From Artemia franciscana (Eukaryota; Arthropoda; Branchiopoda; Anostraca; Artemiidae), in the NCBI RefSeq assembly GCF_032884065.1, contig NW_027066231.1, positions 265,501 to 329,500 of the forward strand: a stretch of 64,000 bases of DNA. Reading direction: 5' to 3'. The number at the start of each line of letters is the position of its first letter. Position 1 is the stretch's first letter. The notes under the pieces are model-generated. The model made no database searches. It had not been told where the DNA came from and was given only the letters and a program-made list of their open reading frames with translations. This document shows, piece by piece, positions 43,790 through 55,974 of this stretch. The translations under genes and the position numbers were made by a program.

Positions 43790-46700
43790 TTTTATTTGTT
43801 TTTTTCTTTAGGGAGAAAATTTGGCTCGAAAATTTTGTAGTAGTTCTTAAAGAACTTAGAAGAAAATTGAAGCCATAGCGTGTTGAGGGAGGGGCCCAAG
43901 TGTTTGGGCTGTAGTTCTTAAAAAATTGAGAAAAATTCAAGCTATTGCGTGTCGTGGGTTAAAACCCATACTATTCAAACCCATGTGTTTGAACAGTAGC
44001 TCTTAAAGAACTTAGAAGAAAATTGAAGCTATATCATGTAGAGGGAGGGGCCCATGTGTTTGGACAGTAGTTCTTAAAGAACTTAGAAGAAAATTGAAGC
44101 TATAGCGTGCTGAGGGAGGGACGCATTTGTTTGAGCAGTAGTTCTTAAGGAACTTAGAAGAAAATTGAAGCTATAGCGTGTTGAGGGAAGGACCCATGTG
44201 TTTGAGCAGAAGTTCTCAAAGAATTTAGAAGAAAATTGAAGCTATGGCGCGTTGAGGGAGGGATCCATGTGTCTGAGCTGTAGTTCTTAAAGAACTTCGA
44301 AGAAAATTGAAGCTATAGCGTGCTGAGGGAGGGATGCATTTGTTTGAGCAGTAGTTCTTAAGGAACTTAGAAGAAAATTGAAGCTATAGCGTGTTGAGGG
44401 AAGGACCCATGTGTTTGAGCAGAAGTTCTCAAAGAATTTAGAAGAAAATTGAAGCTATAGCGTGTTGAGGGAGGGATCCATGTGTCTGAGTTGTAGTTCT
44501 TAAAGAACTTTGAAGAAAATTGAAGCTATAGCGTGCTGAGGGAGGGATGCATTTGTTTGAGCAGTAGTTCTTAAGGAACTTAGAAGAAAATTGAAGCTAT
44601 AGCGTGTTGAGGGAAGGACCCATGTGTTTGAGCAGAAGTTCTCAAAGAATTTAGAAGAAAATTGAAGCTATGGCGCGTTGAGGGAGGGATCCATGTGTCT
44701 GAGTTGTAGTTCTTAAAGAACTTCGAAGAAAATTGAAGCTATAGCGTGCTGAGGGAGGGATGCATTTGTTTGAGCAGTAGTTCTTAAGGAACTTAGAAGA
44801 AAATTGAAGCTATAGCGTGTTGAGGGAAGGACCCATGTGTTTGAGCAGAAGTTCTCAAAGAATTTAGAAGAAAATTGAAGCTATGGCGCGTTGAGGGAGG
44901 GATCCATGTGTCTGAGTTGTAGTTCTTAAAGAACTTCGAAGAAAATTGAAGCTATAGCGTGCTGAGGGAGGGATGCATTTGTTTGAGCAGTAGTTCTTAA
45001 GGAACTTAGAAGAAAATTGAAGCTATAGCGTGTTGAGGGAAGGACCCATGTGTTTGAGCAGAAGTTCTCAAAGAATTTAGAAGAAAATTGAAGCTATGGC
45101 GCGTTGAGGGAGGGATCCATGTGTCTGAGTTGTAGTTCTTAAAGAACTTCGAAGAAAATTGAAGCTATAGCGTGCTGAGGGAGGGATGCATTTGTTTGAG
45201 CAGTAGTTCTTAAGGAACTTAGAAGAAAATTGAAGCTATAGCGTGTGGAGGGAAGGACCCATGTGTTTGAGCAGAAGTTCTCAAAGAATTTAGAAGAAAA
45301 TTGAAGCTATAGCGTGTTGAGGGAGGGGCTCATGTGTTTGAGCAGTAGTTATTAAAGAACTTCGAAGAAATTTGTAGTTATAGGATTTTGAGGGAGGGGC
45401 CCATGTGTTTGGGCAGTAGTTCTTAAAAATTTGAGAAAAATTCAAGCTATAGCTTGTTAAGGGAGGGACCCATGTGTTTGAACAGTGGCTCTTAAAGAAC
45501 TTAGAAGAAAATTGTAGCTCTAGCGTGTTGAGGGAAGGACCCATGTGTTTGAGCAGAAGTTCTCAAAGAATTTAGAAGAAAATTGAAGCTATGGCGCGTT
45601 GAGGGAGGGATCCATGTGTCTGAGTTGTAGTTCTTAAAGAACTTCGAAGAAAATTGAAGCTATAGCGTGCTGAGGGAGGGATGCATTTGTTTGAGCAGTA
45701 GTTCTTAAGGAACTTAGAAGAAAATTGAAGCTATAGCGTGTTGAGGGAAGGACCCATGTGTTTGAGCAGAAGTTCTCAAAGAATTTAGAAGAAAATTGAA
45801 GCTATGGCGCGTTGAGGGAGGGATCCATGTGTCTGAGTTGTAGTTCTTAAAGAACTTCGAAGAAAATTGAAGCTATAGCGTGCTGAGGGAGGGATGCATT
45901 TGTTTGAGCAGTAGTTCTTAAGGAACTTAGAAGAAAATTGAAGCTATAGCGTGTTGAGGGAAGGACCCATGTGTTTGAGCAGAAGTTCTCAAAGAATTTA
46001 GAAGAAAATTGAAGCTATGGCGCGTTGAGGGAGGGATCCATGTGTCTGAGTTGTAGTTCTTAAAGAACTTCGAAGAAAATTGAAGCTATAGCGTGCTGAG
46101 GGAGGGATGCATTTGTTTGAGCAGTAGTTCTTAAGGAACTTAGAAGAAAATTGAAGCTATAGCGTGTGGAGGGAAGGACCCATGTGTTTGAGCAGAAGTT
46201 CTCAAAGAATTTAGAAGAAAATTGAAGCTATAGCGTGTTGAGGGAGGGGCTCATGTGTTTGAGCAGTAGTTATTAAAGAACTTCGAAGAAATTTGTAGTT
46301 ATAGGATTTTGAGGGAGGGGCCCATGTGTTTGGGCAGTAGTTCTTAAAAATTTGAGAAAAATTCAAGCTATAGCTTGTTAAGGGAGGGACCCATGTGTTT
46401 GAACAGTGGCTCTTAAAGAACTTAGAAGAAAATTGTAGCTCTAGCGTGTTGAGGGAGGGACCCATGTGTTTGAGCAGTAGTCAATTTATTGAGAAATACT
46501 ACCCAAACACATGTGCCCCTCCCTCAACACGCTATAACTGCAATTTCCTTCTAAGTTCTTTAAGAACTACTGCCCAAACACATGGGCCCCTCCCTCAAAA
46601 CGCTATAACTACAATTTTCTTCTAAGTTCCTTAAGAACTACTGCCCAAACACATGGGCCCCTCCCTCAACACGCTATAACTAAAATTCCCTTCTAAGTTC
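43790..46700. repeat. 71-bp satellite with higher-order structure and orientation flip
   Basis: The monomer is about 71 bp with core 'agaagaaaattgaagctata', 'gcgtgttgagggaggga', 'ccatgtgtttgagcagtag' and 'ttcttaaagaactt'. From about 44130 three monomer types alternate with an exact 213-bp period ('gggatgcatt' at 44331, 44544, 44757). A larger 921-bp block is duplicated: the sequence around 45290-45544 recurs at 46211-46465. Near 46480-46500 the orientation reverses, and about three monomers continue inverted to 46700. Open frames here are repeat artefacts. Confidence 0.95.
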
Positions 46701-46719
46701 TTTAGTTATTTGATTTTTG

Positions 46720-48355
46720 AACTATTTGAACTAAGTGGTTATCTCAAAACTTTGATCCAATACATTTGGGGAAAAAGGGAGTTGGAGAGGGGAATGGTTG
46801 CCCTTTGATCACTTTTGACTCTTAACCAGGGTCCTAAAGCTTTCAACTTCCAATCAAAGTTTATGCGACCAAACTTTCCATAAAAATCTTATATGTTGAG
46901 AAATAGCAGCTTGCATAAATTACACGCCTCGGGGTCAATCCCAGAAGGATAGTTATTTGACCTTTGGACTGATTTCCTAAATTTCAGTATGAAGGGGTTA
47001 TAAGGCTTTACAAACTTTGGAAGGGCTATTTAGATTTCCAATCGAATGAACCCCCTCCAAAGTTAATACGCATAACGCTTCCATAAAAAATATTTTATAT
47101 TAACAAAGGACACCTACCCGAACTTGTAGCCCTTGCCCCGGGGTCTGGGAGAAGTTGTAAGCCCTAGAATCCCGGTTATTTTGCCTTTAAACTATTTTGA
47201 CAAAATGGCTATCTTAATATTTTGATCGGGTCTATTTTAGAGAGAACGTTGGAGAAGGGGGGGGGGCTAGTACCCTTCGATCCCTTTTGACTCTTAAAAG
47301 GGGACTAGAGCTTTAATTTCCAATCAAATGAGCTTCCTTCTAAGTTCACACGACCATTCTTTCCATAAAATCTTATATGCCCCTATGGCATAACATACAA
47401 CCCTAGCCCCTGGCTCTCGGTGATAACCTTGGGAAACCCTCGGGGAATTCCAACCCCACTCCCGGACAATTCCCCAAGAGCATATCCGCTCCTAAAATGG
47501 AGTCACCAGAGAGAAAGTAATACAATTATGACGAGCTTTGCATATGAATTCTGGCAAATTTTTCTCCTTCCCTTGTTTAAAGTTTCTTTTGGAAAGTTCA
47601 ACCCCCAAAAACTTCCCTCCCCACAGAAAATCCCCCCCGAAAAATATTATTATACTTCCCAGTAACCAATACGATATGTAAGCAACAGGCAAGCTTTATA
47701 GCTTGTAGCCCTTTCCCCGGGGGTTTAGTGGCTAAGTCATCATCAAAGACATAAGTTTTAGATCTTTTAGATCTCTGCTCAACAAAATTTTATCGGACGA
47801 CTGTGGGGAAAGAAAAGATGTAGAATGGTGGCTAGCTGCTCTCCAATATTTTTGGTCACATAAGAGGGGCATTATAACTTTTTAATTCCAATCAAATGAG
47901 CCCTCTCCCAATCTTCTATGATCTCTGGTTCAAAACTGTCACCGCTAAAAAAAAAGAAGAAAAGAAACCAATAAGCACACATCCCTAATCTTTCTTCTGG
48001 TAAAAAAAAAAAGAAAAAAAATCCCCATTTTTGTACATAGGAGCTTGAAGCTTCTACAGTAGGCTGATTCCTTTACGCTGAATCTGGTGGTGGTATTAAG
48101 GTTTTAAGATTCACAAGTCATTAAGATTCCTTAACTTTTAGAAGGTGTCTCCTCCCTTTTCAGGTAAATTTTCTCAAGCTCTTAGCTTTTGATGAGTATC
48201 AGAAAACTTGATACATCTCATATATAAGGAATAAGCATAACAAGCCAATTACTTTGATGTATCTATTGATGTTAAAATTCCGTTTTTAGAGTTTCGGTTA
48301 TCATAGAGCCGTGTCGCTCCTTACTTACATTTTGTTACCACGAACTGTTTGAAAA
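46720..48355 (+). repeat. Diverged ~280-bp modules ending in a foldback terminus
   Basis: 46735-47440 has two to three units of the module also tandem at 17.5-19.3 kb ('ctatcttaatattttgatcgg', 'caatcaaatgagc', 'cttatatgcccctatggc'). 47690-48350 continues as the distal half of a foldback element, with 'ttctggtaaaaaaaaaaag', 'ggagcttgaagcttctacag', 'tgtcgctccttacttac' and the end 'accacgaactgtttg'. The other end of the element is missing. Confidence 0.7.
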
Positions 48356-51100
48356 AAAAATCTGAGTTAGTCTCTGATTCCAGTTATGCATTAAATTTTT
48401 CTGGTTAAATCTTTTAATAAAAATATTTGTGTAATTTCAGGAAGTGCGTTAAAAAAAACAACAACAACATAAAATGGAATTTTATCGTGCTTATCTTCAG
48501 ATCTACGAAAAATCTTATTCTTCTCGAGAGAAAAGTGAAAAAAAGCGACACATACCGTCGGATTTGCAAAACTGACCCTTCCCTAGAGAAAAGCAAAATT
48601 TATTTTTTCCAAAATAGGTTTTTGCATCAAACCGCCGGTTTTAAAGGCTCTGAGCCTTGTGTAAGTAAAAGTTAAGATTACGCTACAGAAAATTAATTTC
48701 TGGCAGTGTCATGTATGCCTCCAGGTAATAATTTTGGGGAACGAGAGGACATTTAAAAATGTATCAAATAGAGCTCCCACTTAAATCCTGCTATAAATAA
48801 AACTTCTCGTATCACCTCGGCTTTGATAATTTTGGTCTAAATTGAGTAGTGTATGTGTCCATTTTATTTTCGAAATGAGTTATATCCATTCTGGTCGAAA
48901 ATAAGTTATTTATGTGTCGTGGGTAAACTCAGCATAAGGAATCGAGTGGTCCAGTCAGAGTTGCCTTATCTCGTACCGAACGAAAAAAAAAGACATACAC
49001 CACTTTCATCCTACCTCCAAACAAACGGTTGTGGTAAGAAAAAGGGCGAAATATGCTATTTTGGTTATGTATGTATCGTCGTTACGAGGCTAAAAATGAG
49101 AATTACACCATTTTTGGACGTGGACGAGTTTTGAAGAGGAAAAAGAGATATACGCCTTGGACAAACTTTTTCCGTTTTTGGCTCTCTTGAAAAGCTGCAA
49201 AAATGGTGTCTACTGCCCTTTTAATTATCATGGCTGACTTGTGCACCCAGAAAAGCGTTCTGGCAGTAGTCTACTCTTTTCCGTCACTAAAACGAAAACA
49301 ACTTGGGGATAGGAAGGACAAAAATGTTGTCAAGTGATAAAGATGACTTGTCATTGTCCCTGAACTGCCGAACTAAACCAAAGACGCTCTTCAGAAAACT
49401 AGGAGGATGTGAATTTATCCCCTGACCCTCCGTCATTTTTCTGAATATATTTGAACTATGTGTATGTTCACGGGGGGAGGGGGTTAAGAGAAGCCCTCTT
49501 ATTATGACAGTGATAGTTTTAATTAGAAACGTCAGTTTCCAAAAGCCAAAGCTATATATTAAAAGCTTACAGCTAAGAGTAAAGAGAGCTGGTTTGAATG
49601 AGTTGACAGCCTCTCCCTTACTTCTGAAAGTTATATTTCATTCTGAAAAGCAATTACGCTAAACTGAGCCTTTTTACGAAGTTAAAGGGCGAAGTTAATA
49701 CGTAAGTTAAACTATAATTTGAAGGCGGAGGGGGATTAGCTCCTCACATTTAAGATAGTCCTGAAAATGATGATCAAGAACGGATTGTATCAGAGCTTGA
49801 AAGTTAAGTATGTTCATGGATTTGTTAAGTGGGGGGTAACGCCTTCTCTACTTAAATCTTTACGCTAAAGTCTGATTGTTTACCCATTAAGTTCAAGACT
49901 AAAGCATGAACAAAAGATCAATATATATTTTTTTTAACTGTGCCTTTTGAATTGAATGCTTTTTTACTTGCATACGCTTTAAACGAAAATGTATATGGCC
50001 CAGATGCTTTTGAAAAGTTTTATTTACTGTTAAATGTCGAGTGTATTATTCACCATGTGTAAAAACCAAACATTTGGGATAACCGATTGACCTTTTATCA
50101 CTGTAAAAGATTTTTAGTTAATCACTTGTTAAAGTTTGACGGTAAAAACTGAGATTTAATGGGGGATTACTACCTTTCTCATTTAAGCGTTTACTTTTAC
50201 TCATTTCAATATTTGTGTTACTTTTGGCTGTTTTTTCAAGTTTTAAGTTTTGATGTAGGTATATAAATTTTGTGTATTATGCCCGACATGTGTTAATTTG
50301 ACAAAAATGGTGCAAAAAATCCTCTACAACATGCAATTTTTTTGGTTTGAAATACTACTTCAAGTTTTTGAGGTAGTGTAAAATACTTTGTGTAGTAATT
50401 TGAATAGACATTTAGGGATTTTAGTAACTAAGGATCTTTAATTACAAAAAGATAAAACCGAAGTTATAAGAATCATCAACAGAGTTTTACTTGAACACAT
50501 TAAAATTCAAAATAATAGTTGTCTTATCGAAAGAACCAATTTTGATAAAATATCCACACAGAAGGTATGTATAAAGACTATTGCATTGGTAAAAAGGAAT
50601 CAAACAGTTACACTAACAACAAAACCACTGTCATATACCCCCAGAATTTGTTGCCATTTTTCTGTAGCCAAGAATTGGAAACCTTGTAAAGCAAAGCACA
50701 GGTCTATGTTGACTGTATTGCAACAAACAAATTGCAAGTAAAAACATCATTTATAAAACATAATTTGTCCAAACCAATAAACGTTACGGAACACCGCTTG
50801 CCACTTGCTCTGACTCATAATTAAACTTTTCGAAAGCTTATTTGTTTAAAGTAACTCAGGTCAAGTTCGAACTCCTACATATCCTTTGGTCACATTATGC
50901 TAGAAGATAAGCAAGATAAAATTCAACAGTCTTTTTTACAACTTCAAAGATATGTTATTTTCTTTTGATAATATAGGCACAAAACTTCACACTCGACTTT
51001 CAAGGCACCGGAAATCGTGCCCCATGGGGTCGTGTCATCCATATAATAAATGGGAATTGCTAGTTCTTGCAAAGCTTCTTGGTTGACTAAACTGCTGCCT
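48356..51100. other. Intergenic, no recognisable feature
   Basis: AT-rich. The open frames at 48427-48675 and 48853-49134 have no recognised domain. The segment nearest 51100 is presumably 3' UTR of the - strand gene, but no clear polyadenylation signal was found close to its stop. Confidence 0.45.
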
Positions 51101-51384
51101 TTACAGCGTAGATATATTAGGAGAGAAGGAGCTCAAATCTGGGGAACTCGGAGGAGGAACAAGTGTCAGATCGATATCATTGTCTACATCAAGAAGATCG
51201 TCATTAAAACCAGGGAGTGACAGGTCTGTTGATAAAGTATTTTGGTTCTGACTCGATTTACTTTTCTTGCCCTCCTCAGACAATCTTCGTTTGTACCAAA
51301 AGCGCCCAATCAAAAGACCCAAAAAGAGGACCACACCAAAAGCCACACCAAGTGACAGATATAGGACAAACTTTTCATGATTTT
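51101..51384 (-). CDS. Last exon of a single-pass membrane protein (partial gene)
   Basis: A 'tttcatttcag' acceptor precedes an open exon of 93 complete codons with a stop at 51101-51103. It starts in phase 1. The peptide begins NHEKFVLYLSLGVAFGVV, continues LFLGLLIGRFWYKRR, and then has a polar acidic tail (DDLLDVDNDIDLTLVPPPSS...). The order is a juxtamembrane charged stub, about 22 hydrophobic residues, a basic stop-transfer KRR, and a cytoplasmic tail of about 60 residues, which suggests a type I membrane protein. The (N/H)EKxxLYxxxGVxxGxxLxL pattern is reminiscent of the EVA1/FAM176 membrane domain, but this is only a suggestion. Upstream exons must lie above 51.4 kb on the - strand and were not found. 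The gene converges on the ferredoxin gene. Confidence 0.6.
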
Positions 51385-52362
51385 CTGAAATGAAAATAAA
51401 TTAATTTTTGGATATATTAAAACAGAAAAAAGACTGATAAATTTAATGACAACGAAGACTTGTATTGGAACCTGAGGGTGAACTTGGGAAATTTAAGGAA
51501 ATCAGAGAATTTAAAGCAGCAAGCAAGGAAAAAATTCTGCTTTAGAGATAAATGAAAAGTCAATTTTGGAAAAAATAGAGACTTTTTTACGTTGATTCAA
51601 GAACTAAATTTTGACATTTTTTTAAAGTTTTTATGCCTAGCTCAAGATGGGGAACGTAATTGACTCTCTGCTAGCAGTATCACTAAATATCATTTTTTAA
51701 AGTTGGTCTTTCTTTAATACTTAAGTTCTTTAAAATATTGAAATACAAAGAGTCTAAGAACATTCTTTAATGTAAAATTGATGGTAGATAAGATTTTTAG
51801 TGACTATAGTTTGGCATAATGATATTTAGAGTTTTTTTTTAATTGTTTGAGACACCATAACTCAACCAAAAAACCTAAAGACTAACGTAACTGATTCAAC
51901 AATATCTATGAGCGCTTAAAAATAAAACGATCAAAATCTTCAATTTAGAATGTAAAACCCTATCAGAAATATTTAATAAAAACAAAATTTCTTGGATAAA
52001 TACTGAGCTCAAATAACCTAAAACCGAGCCATAAAAGTATTTTTTTCGGTTGAATGTTAAAAGTTTTTTTATTTGTCGAAAAACTAGGTTGTATTGCACT
52101 AGTCCAGCATATATTTGTAGGCTAAATAAAACAACGACGTATATTAGATGACTTAATCACTAGGAAATTTCTGCGTTTGATATAAGAGAAAAAATGCAGA
52201 TACATGCAGAAAAGAGCAAGTTATTGTGAACTTAGATCGAAGGTTTAACTCTAGTCCAAAAGATGCATCAGATGCACAGTCAAATTATTATAAACTCTGT
52301 GTAGCAGTTCCCTGGATAGGAATTTCAACCAGCTCAGAAGAGCCGGCTCTTGTAAATGTGAC

Positions 52363-52366
<4 letters not shown>
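51385..52366. other. Probable intron of the - strand membrane-protein gene
   Basis: AT-rich with no recognised exon. Assigned as intron only because the 51101-51384 exon needs upstream exons. Confidence 0.35.

Positions 52367-52427
<61 letters not shown>
52367..52427. repeat. Poly(A) tract, 61 nt
   Basis: Uninterrupted run of 61 A after 'gtgacaatt'. No retroelement features were recognised immediately upstream. Confidence 0.9.
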
Positions 52428-52431
<4 letters not shown>

Positions 52432-52740
52432 AGGTATAAAATCAATATATTTGGACTATGCTTGTGTATTTTTCTCACTGTCTTTATTGAAATATTCACT
52501 TGTTTTACATATTTAATTTTAAGTCAATTTGTTTTTAATATAAGAGGCAGTAGGGCATAAGAAACTATATAATCGATATAGCTGCAGAATCTCATTTGGA
52601 GTACCAAGGGCACTGAAAATTTGATTTGATTATTTAAACTTGCGAAGTGGAAACTGACACACCCACATGTATCTACAAGATTCAGAAAATCAAAGTTTTC
52701 TTTCAATCGATTGACCTCTTTGTGAGGCTTCTGATTTTAG

Positions 52741-52777
52741 AAGCTAAAATCAGCTTCTTTAAAGCTGATTTTAGCTT
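52741..52777. repeat. Perfect 15-bp-stem hairpin
   Basis: AAGCTAAAATCAGCT pairs with AGCTGATTTTAGCTT across a 7-nt loop. It lies within a larger cluster of overlapping 'aagctaaa(a)tc' inverted copies (about 52724-52792). Confidence 0.85.
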
Positions 52778-52799
52778 TAAAGAAGCTAAAGTCATGCGG

Positions 52800-54990
52800 T
52801 ACGAAACAACTTATGAAGCTGTTACTTTTCGTGGAAGGTGTATCCGTCCTTATAAAAGCCGATCTGGCCGACCTGGCCTGCCAGATAAAAAACAAAGAAA
52901 TGAATATAAAGTCCACAAACGGGTCTACTGCTAGTAAATGAAAACGAAAGGGAACAGAACCTTTCTCCCTTAAACAACAAGGTGCCGGAAAAAAAAAGCA
53001 TAGAAAAAAAACAACTAGAAACTAAAATTAAAAAATATGTATAAAACTAAATTATACTAACATAAAATATATAATATGCAATGACTTACATATACAAATT
53101 GACAGCTATTTTGCTGAAACCATAAAAGTAACTATCCTTAGGATCTGTCCTCAAGAACAAACAGATGTTTGATGGTTGTATTTTTACAAACAAAAACTCT
53201 TATAAGACTTAATTAATTATTTTTGATTGTTTACGTTCTTTATTTAACGTGACAACAGTGAAACTCTAGAAATTTGGCAATTTCGAAACAACCGAAATGA
53301 ATATCTTCAAGATATTCACGGTTTTAAGTAGTAACATACTTAAGATGGATGGAGGAGGCCAAAAATACCTTTATTTTGACGTCTTTTGTTCTAGAAATAC
53401 AGTATCTCCTTTACACCAGTCTTGAGTTAAAAATACAATTTTTATTCTGTGTATCAAAATTTTATGCAAATTTCATAAAGAGAATAGAAATTTTGTAAAA
53501 AAAACTGTTTTGTTTTTCACTAGCTTAGAAAGTTGCTATTCTGGATGAATAAGACTTTCAACAGCATTTCTACAGCGAAAATCAGGCTTTATAAAGGTAT
53601 ACCCTTGACTAGGGTAAATTATTTCCTCTTACACAAAAAGCTCTCTGAATTTAAATCGACATAAATTTCATTTAACTTTTTCTTTCTATTGACATTTTTG
53701 AAAGAAAAATCCACTTCCTCTTCATAATTTGCCTAACCTTATTGCTCAGTTCAAAACAAATCAAATGGTCAAAATGATCATAGCCAAACTATGGAAAGCT
53801 ATGATTTTTTATTAGTTATTGAAAATAAATGTCTTGTTTTGGACCAGAAGCTTTCTTTTCTGTCTCTAGGATTTGTAGGAAAGCTGCTATAATGGAGATG
53901 GACTCTTGAGGGGGTGGAGAAAAATTGGCAGGGAAGGCGGTATGTAAAGACACATGCAGGTATATTCAAGGCTTAATAATGCACGAATAGCTAAACTCGA
54001 AGTAAAAATGAGTACATCTGGCAAGGCGGCGTGACCCCTCTTCAGGAGAGAGGGGTTACGGGGTTTGAATCCTACTCCCTGAAATGTTTCTCTCACTCGT
54101 AAAGATGTAACAAAAATAAATATAGAAAATTTCTTATTCGTTTTTTAGTTTTTTTTGTGTAACCCCCCCCCCCCAAAAAAAAAAAAATCCTAGATACGGC
54201 CTTGATATCTGGTAAAAGACATGCTATCATTCTATCTGGAACCTGATACAAATTGAAAACTATAAAGTAATCGAGGATGAAATATTTTTTCACCTTCTAT
54301 ATAAATTTCCCTGTTCATTCTTGGACCTTCATGACAGAGAAAGGCCTTAGCATATAGTCAAAATTTGTATATCTATAAAAAGCCAATATTAAAATCGATC
54401 TAATATCTAAAAGCCCATTTAAAACTATGAAGAACTTGAAGAGAAAAGTATGAAAAATTATGTTCACAGAAAATATTAGAATTCCATGGGACCGTTGGCT
54501 CTAAGTTCGGAACGTTAGGTATAGTTTCTAAAATATTCACAGCACACAAACGCACTGTTCAAAGCTATCTAGACCGAATCTTTTCATTATGAAAATGAAC
54601 GCTCGCTATTCACCACGCCACGTTCGATCACCTTCGCCACCGTGAACTCGTACCAAAAATTTATAGTGCCTATACAATATAGTTCATTTGCTTCAAATCC
54701 ATCAACATCAACTCACCGGGCCATTATTACTTTACATAGAGTTTTTCGCTACAGAATGATCTTAACTTGATTTAAAAAAAAAAATAAAAAAAAAACCGTT
54801 TCAACCCTTTTGAACGTATTTTTCCAACCTAGAAAATTTCATCTTTCTATATTATATTCAATATTTTTGAATTTAATTCAAAAATATTATTCAGTAAATG
54901 GATGAAGTCGAATCTCAGGTAATGAATCATTACAAAACTGTCATTCCAAATTGGAATCTAAAATCGCAAGAATATGGACTCAGAAATGGG
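52800..54990. other. Anonymous AT-rich sequence
   Basis: No gene or known repeat recognised. A C10/A15 homopolymer junction is present at about 54163-54187. Confidence 0.4.
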
Positions 54991-54997
54991 GCAAAAT

Positions 54998-55028
54998 CCT
55001 AACCTAACCTAGTCCAACCTAACCTTTA
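54998..55028. repeat. Short interstitial telomere-like motif
   Basis: CCTAACCTAACCTAG followed by CCAACCTAACC. This is a short imperfect run of CCTAA, the complement of the arthropod telomere unit TTAGG. Too short to show a telomeric origin. Confidence 0.4.
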
Positions 55029-55140
55029 ACCATCAAAGCTTGCATAAACCGAAAATGTTTATTGGCAACGCTGACTAAATTCAAGAAGAAAAAAAGGCAT
55101 TTCAGACATTCACCGGTAAATGTTCTCATTTACCAATTAT
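55020..55140 (-). repeat. Dispersed repeat shared with 23.5-23.7 kb
   Basis: 'accatcaaagcttgcataa' and 'ggcaacgctgactaaattca' resemble 'accgtcaaagcttggataa' (23585) and the complement of 'gatttagtcagtgttgcc' (23537). The arrangement is partly inverted. Confidence 0.4.
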
Positions 55141-55970
55141 ATATGTAATGTGCATTATTTAAGCATATATATTATATATGTTTAAAGCTGAATGCACCAC
55201 TTCAAGACATTTTGTTGTCGGACACTGGGAGGTTTTTACCTACACTATTTGACACACCAGAATTGCTCGATAGTATTTTGGTCCTATTCATGCCAAAATT
55301 ATTACTTTTAGCACAAAATAGCCGAAAACGACAATCTGTTGTAGGACTGTCTTGTGTGGTAATAAAAAAGATACTTATAACATAAATTATCCATTTGAAT
55401 CACCCCCCTCCAGATATTCTACAACCACGCATTAACCTCTGTAAAAAAAAAACACAACAAATATGTAAATGAACACGTTTCCGTGACTGTCGTTTTCTAG
55501 AAAAAAAAAAAACAAACCATTAATTCTATGTCTTGGTTTGCAGAGGCTGAAACAATGAGCCTTTTTAATTTGAAGGTCTAAGTTTCATCAAGGCCATACG
55601 TCGTTTTACTCTGTTTTTGGTGCATATATTATTAATTTCTGAAGAGTAAGGTTAAATTTAATAAGTAGCACATCTATAGTAAAAAGAAGAATCTTTCCAT
55701 GAATACGTTGTTTTTAATCTTGCTTTTTTTAAGCTTTAGATACTGCTGACGAAGATTGAATTCTGTATATAATTCATTGACTTGAAAAGTTTCATTGCTC
55801 TTTATTAGGTTGGCTGCAATCAGTGGTTGTATTAGATCTTTCTAGGCCCTGTGCAATATCACTTTGCACGGCCCACCCAATGACTAGTGCAACAGGCCGG
55901 GGAAAATTACATTTATGTCATCCATTTGAATAAATCTTTTTGTGTAGGCGTTTTTTATGGTCTCCGATGA
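55141..55970. other. Anonymous AT-rich sequence
   Basis: Only short A/T homopolymers seen. No gene or repeat family recognised. Confidence 0.4.
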
Positions 55971-55974
55971 AATT

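Noticed and set aside
45290-46625. Identical 84-residue open frames at two places
   Set aside because: They are frames through the 71-bp satellite, and their identity reflects the 921-bp duplication.
43790-46700. CRISPR-like array of regular repeats
   Set aside because: Units are contiguous with no unique spacers, and the DNA is eukaryotic; it is a satellite.
54998-55028. Chromosome-end signal from TTAGG-type repeats
   Set aside because: Only a few imperfect units inside ordinary repeat-rich sequence, so not a telomere.
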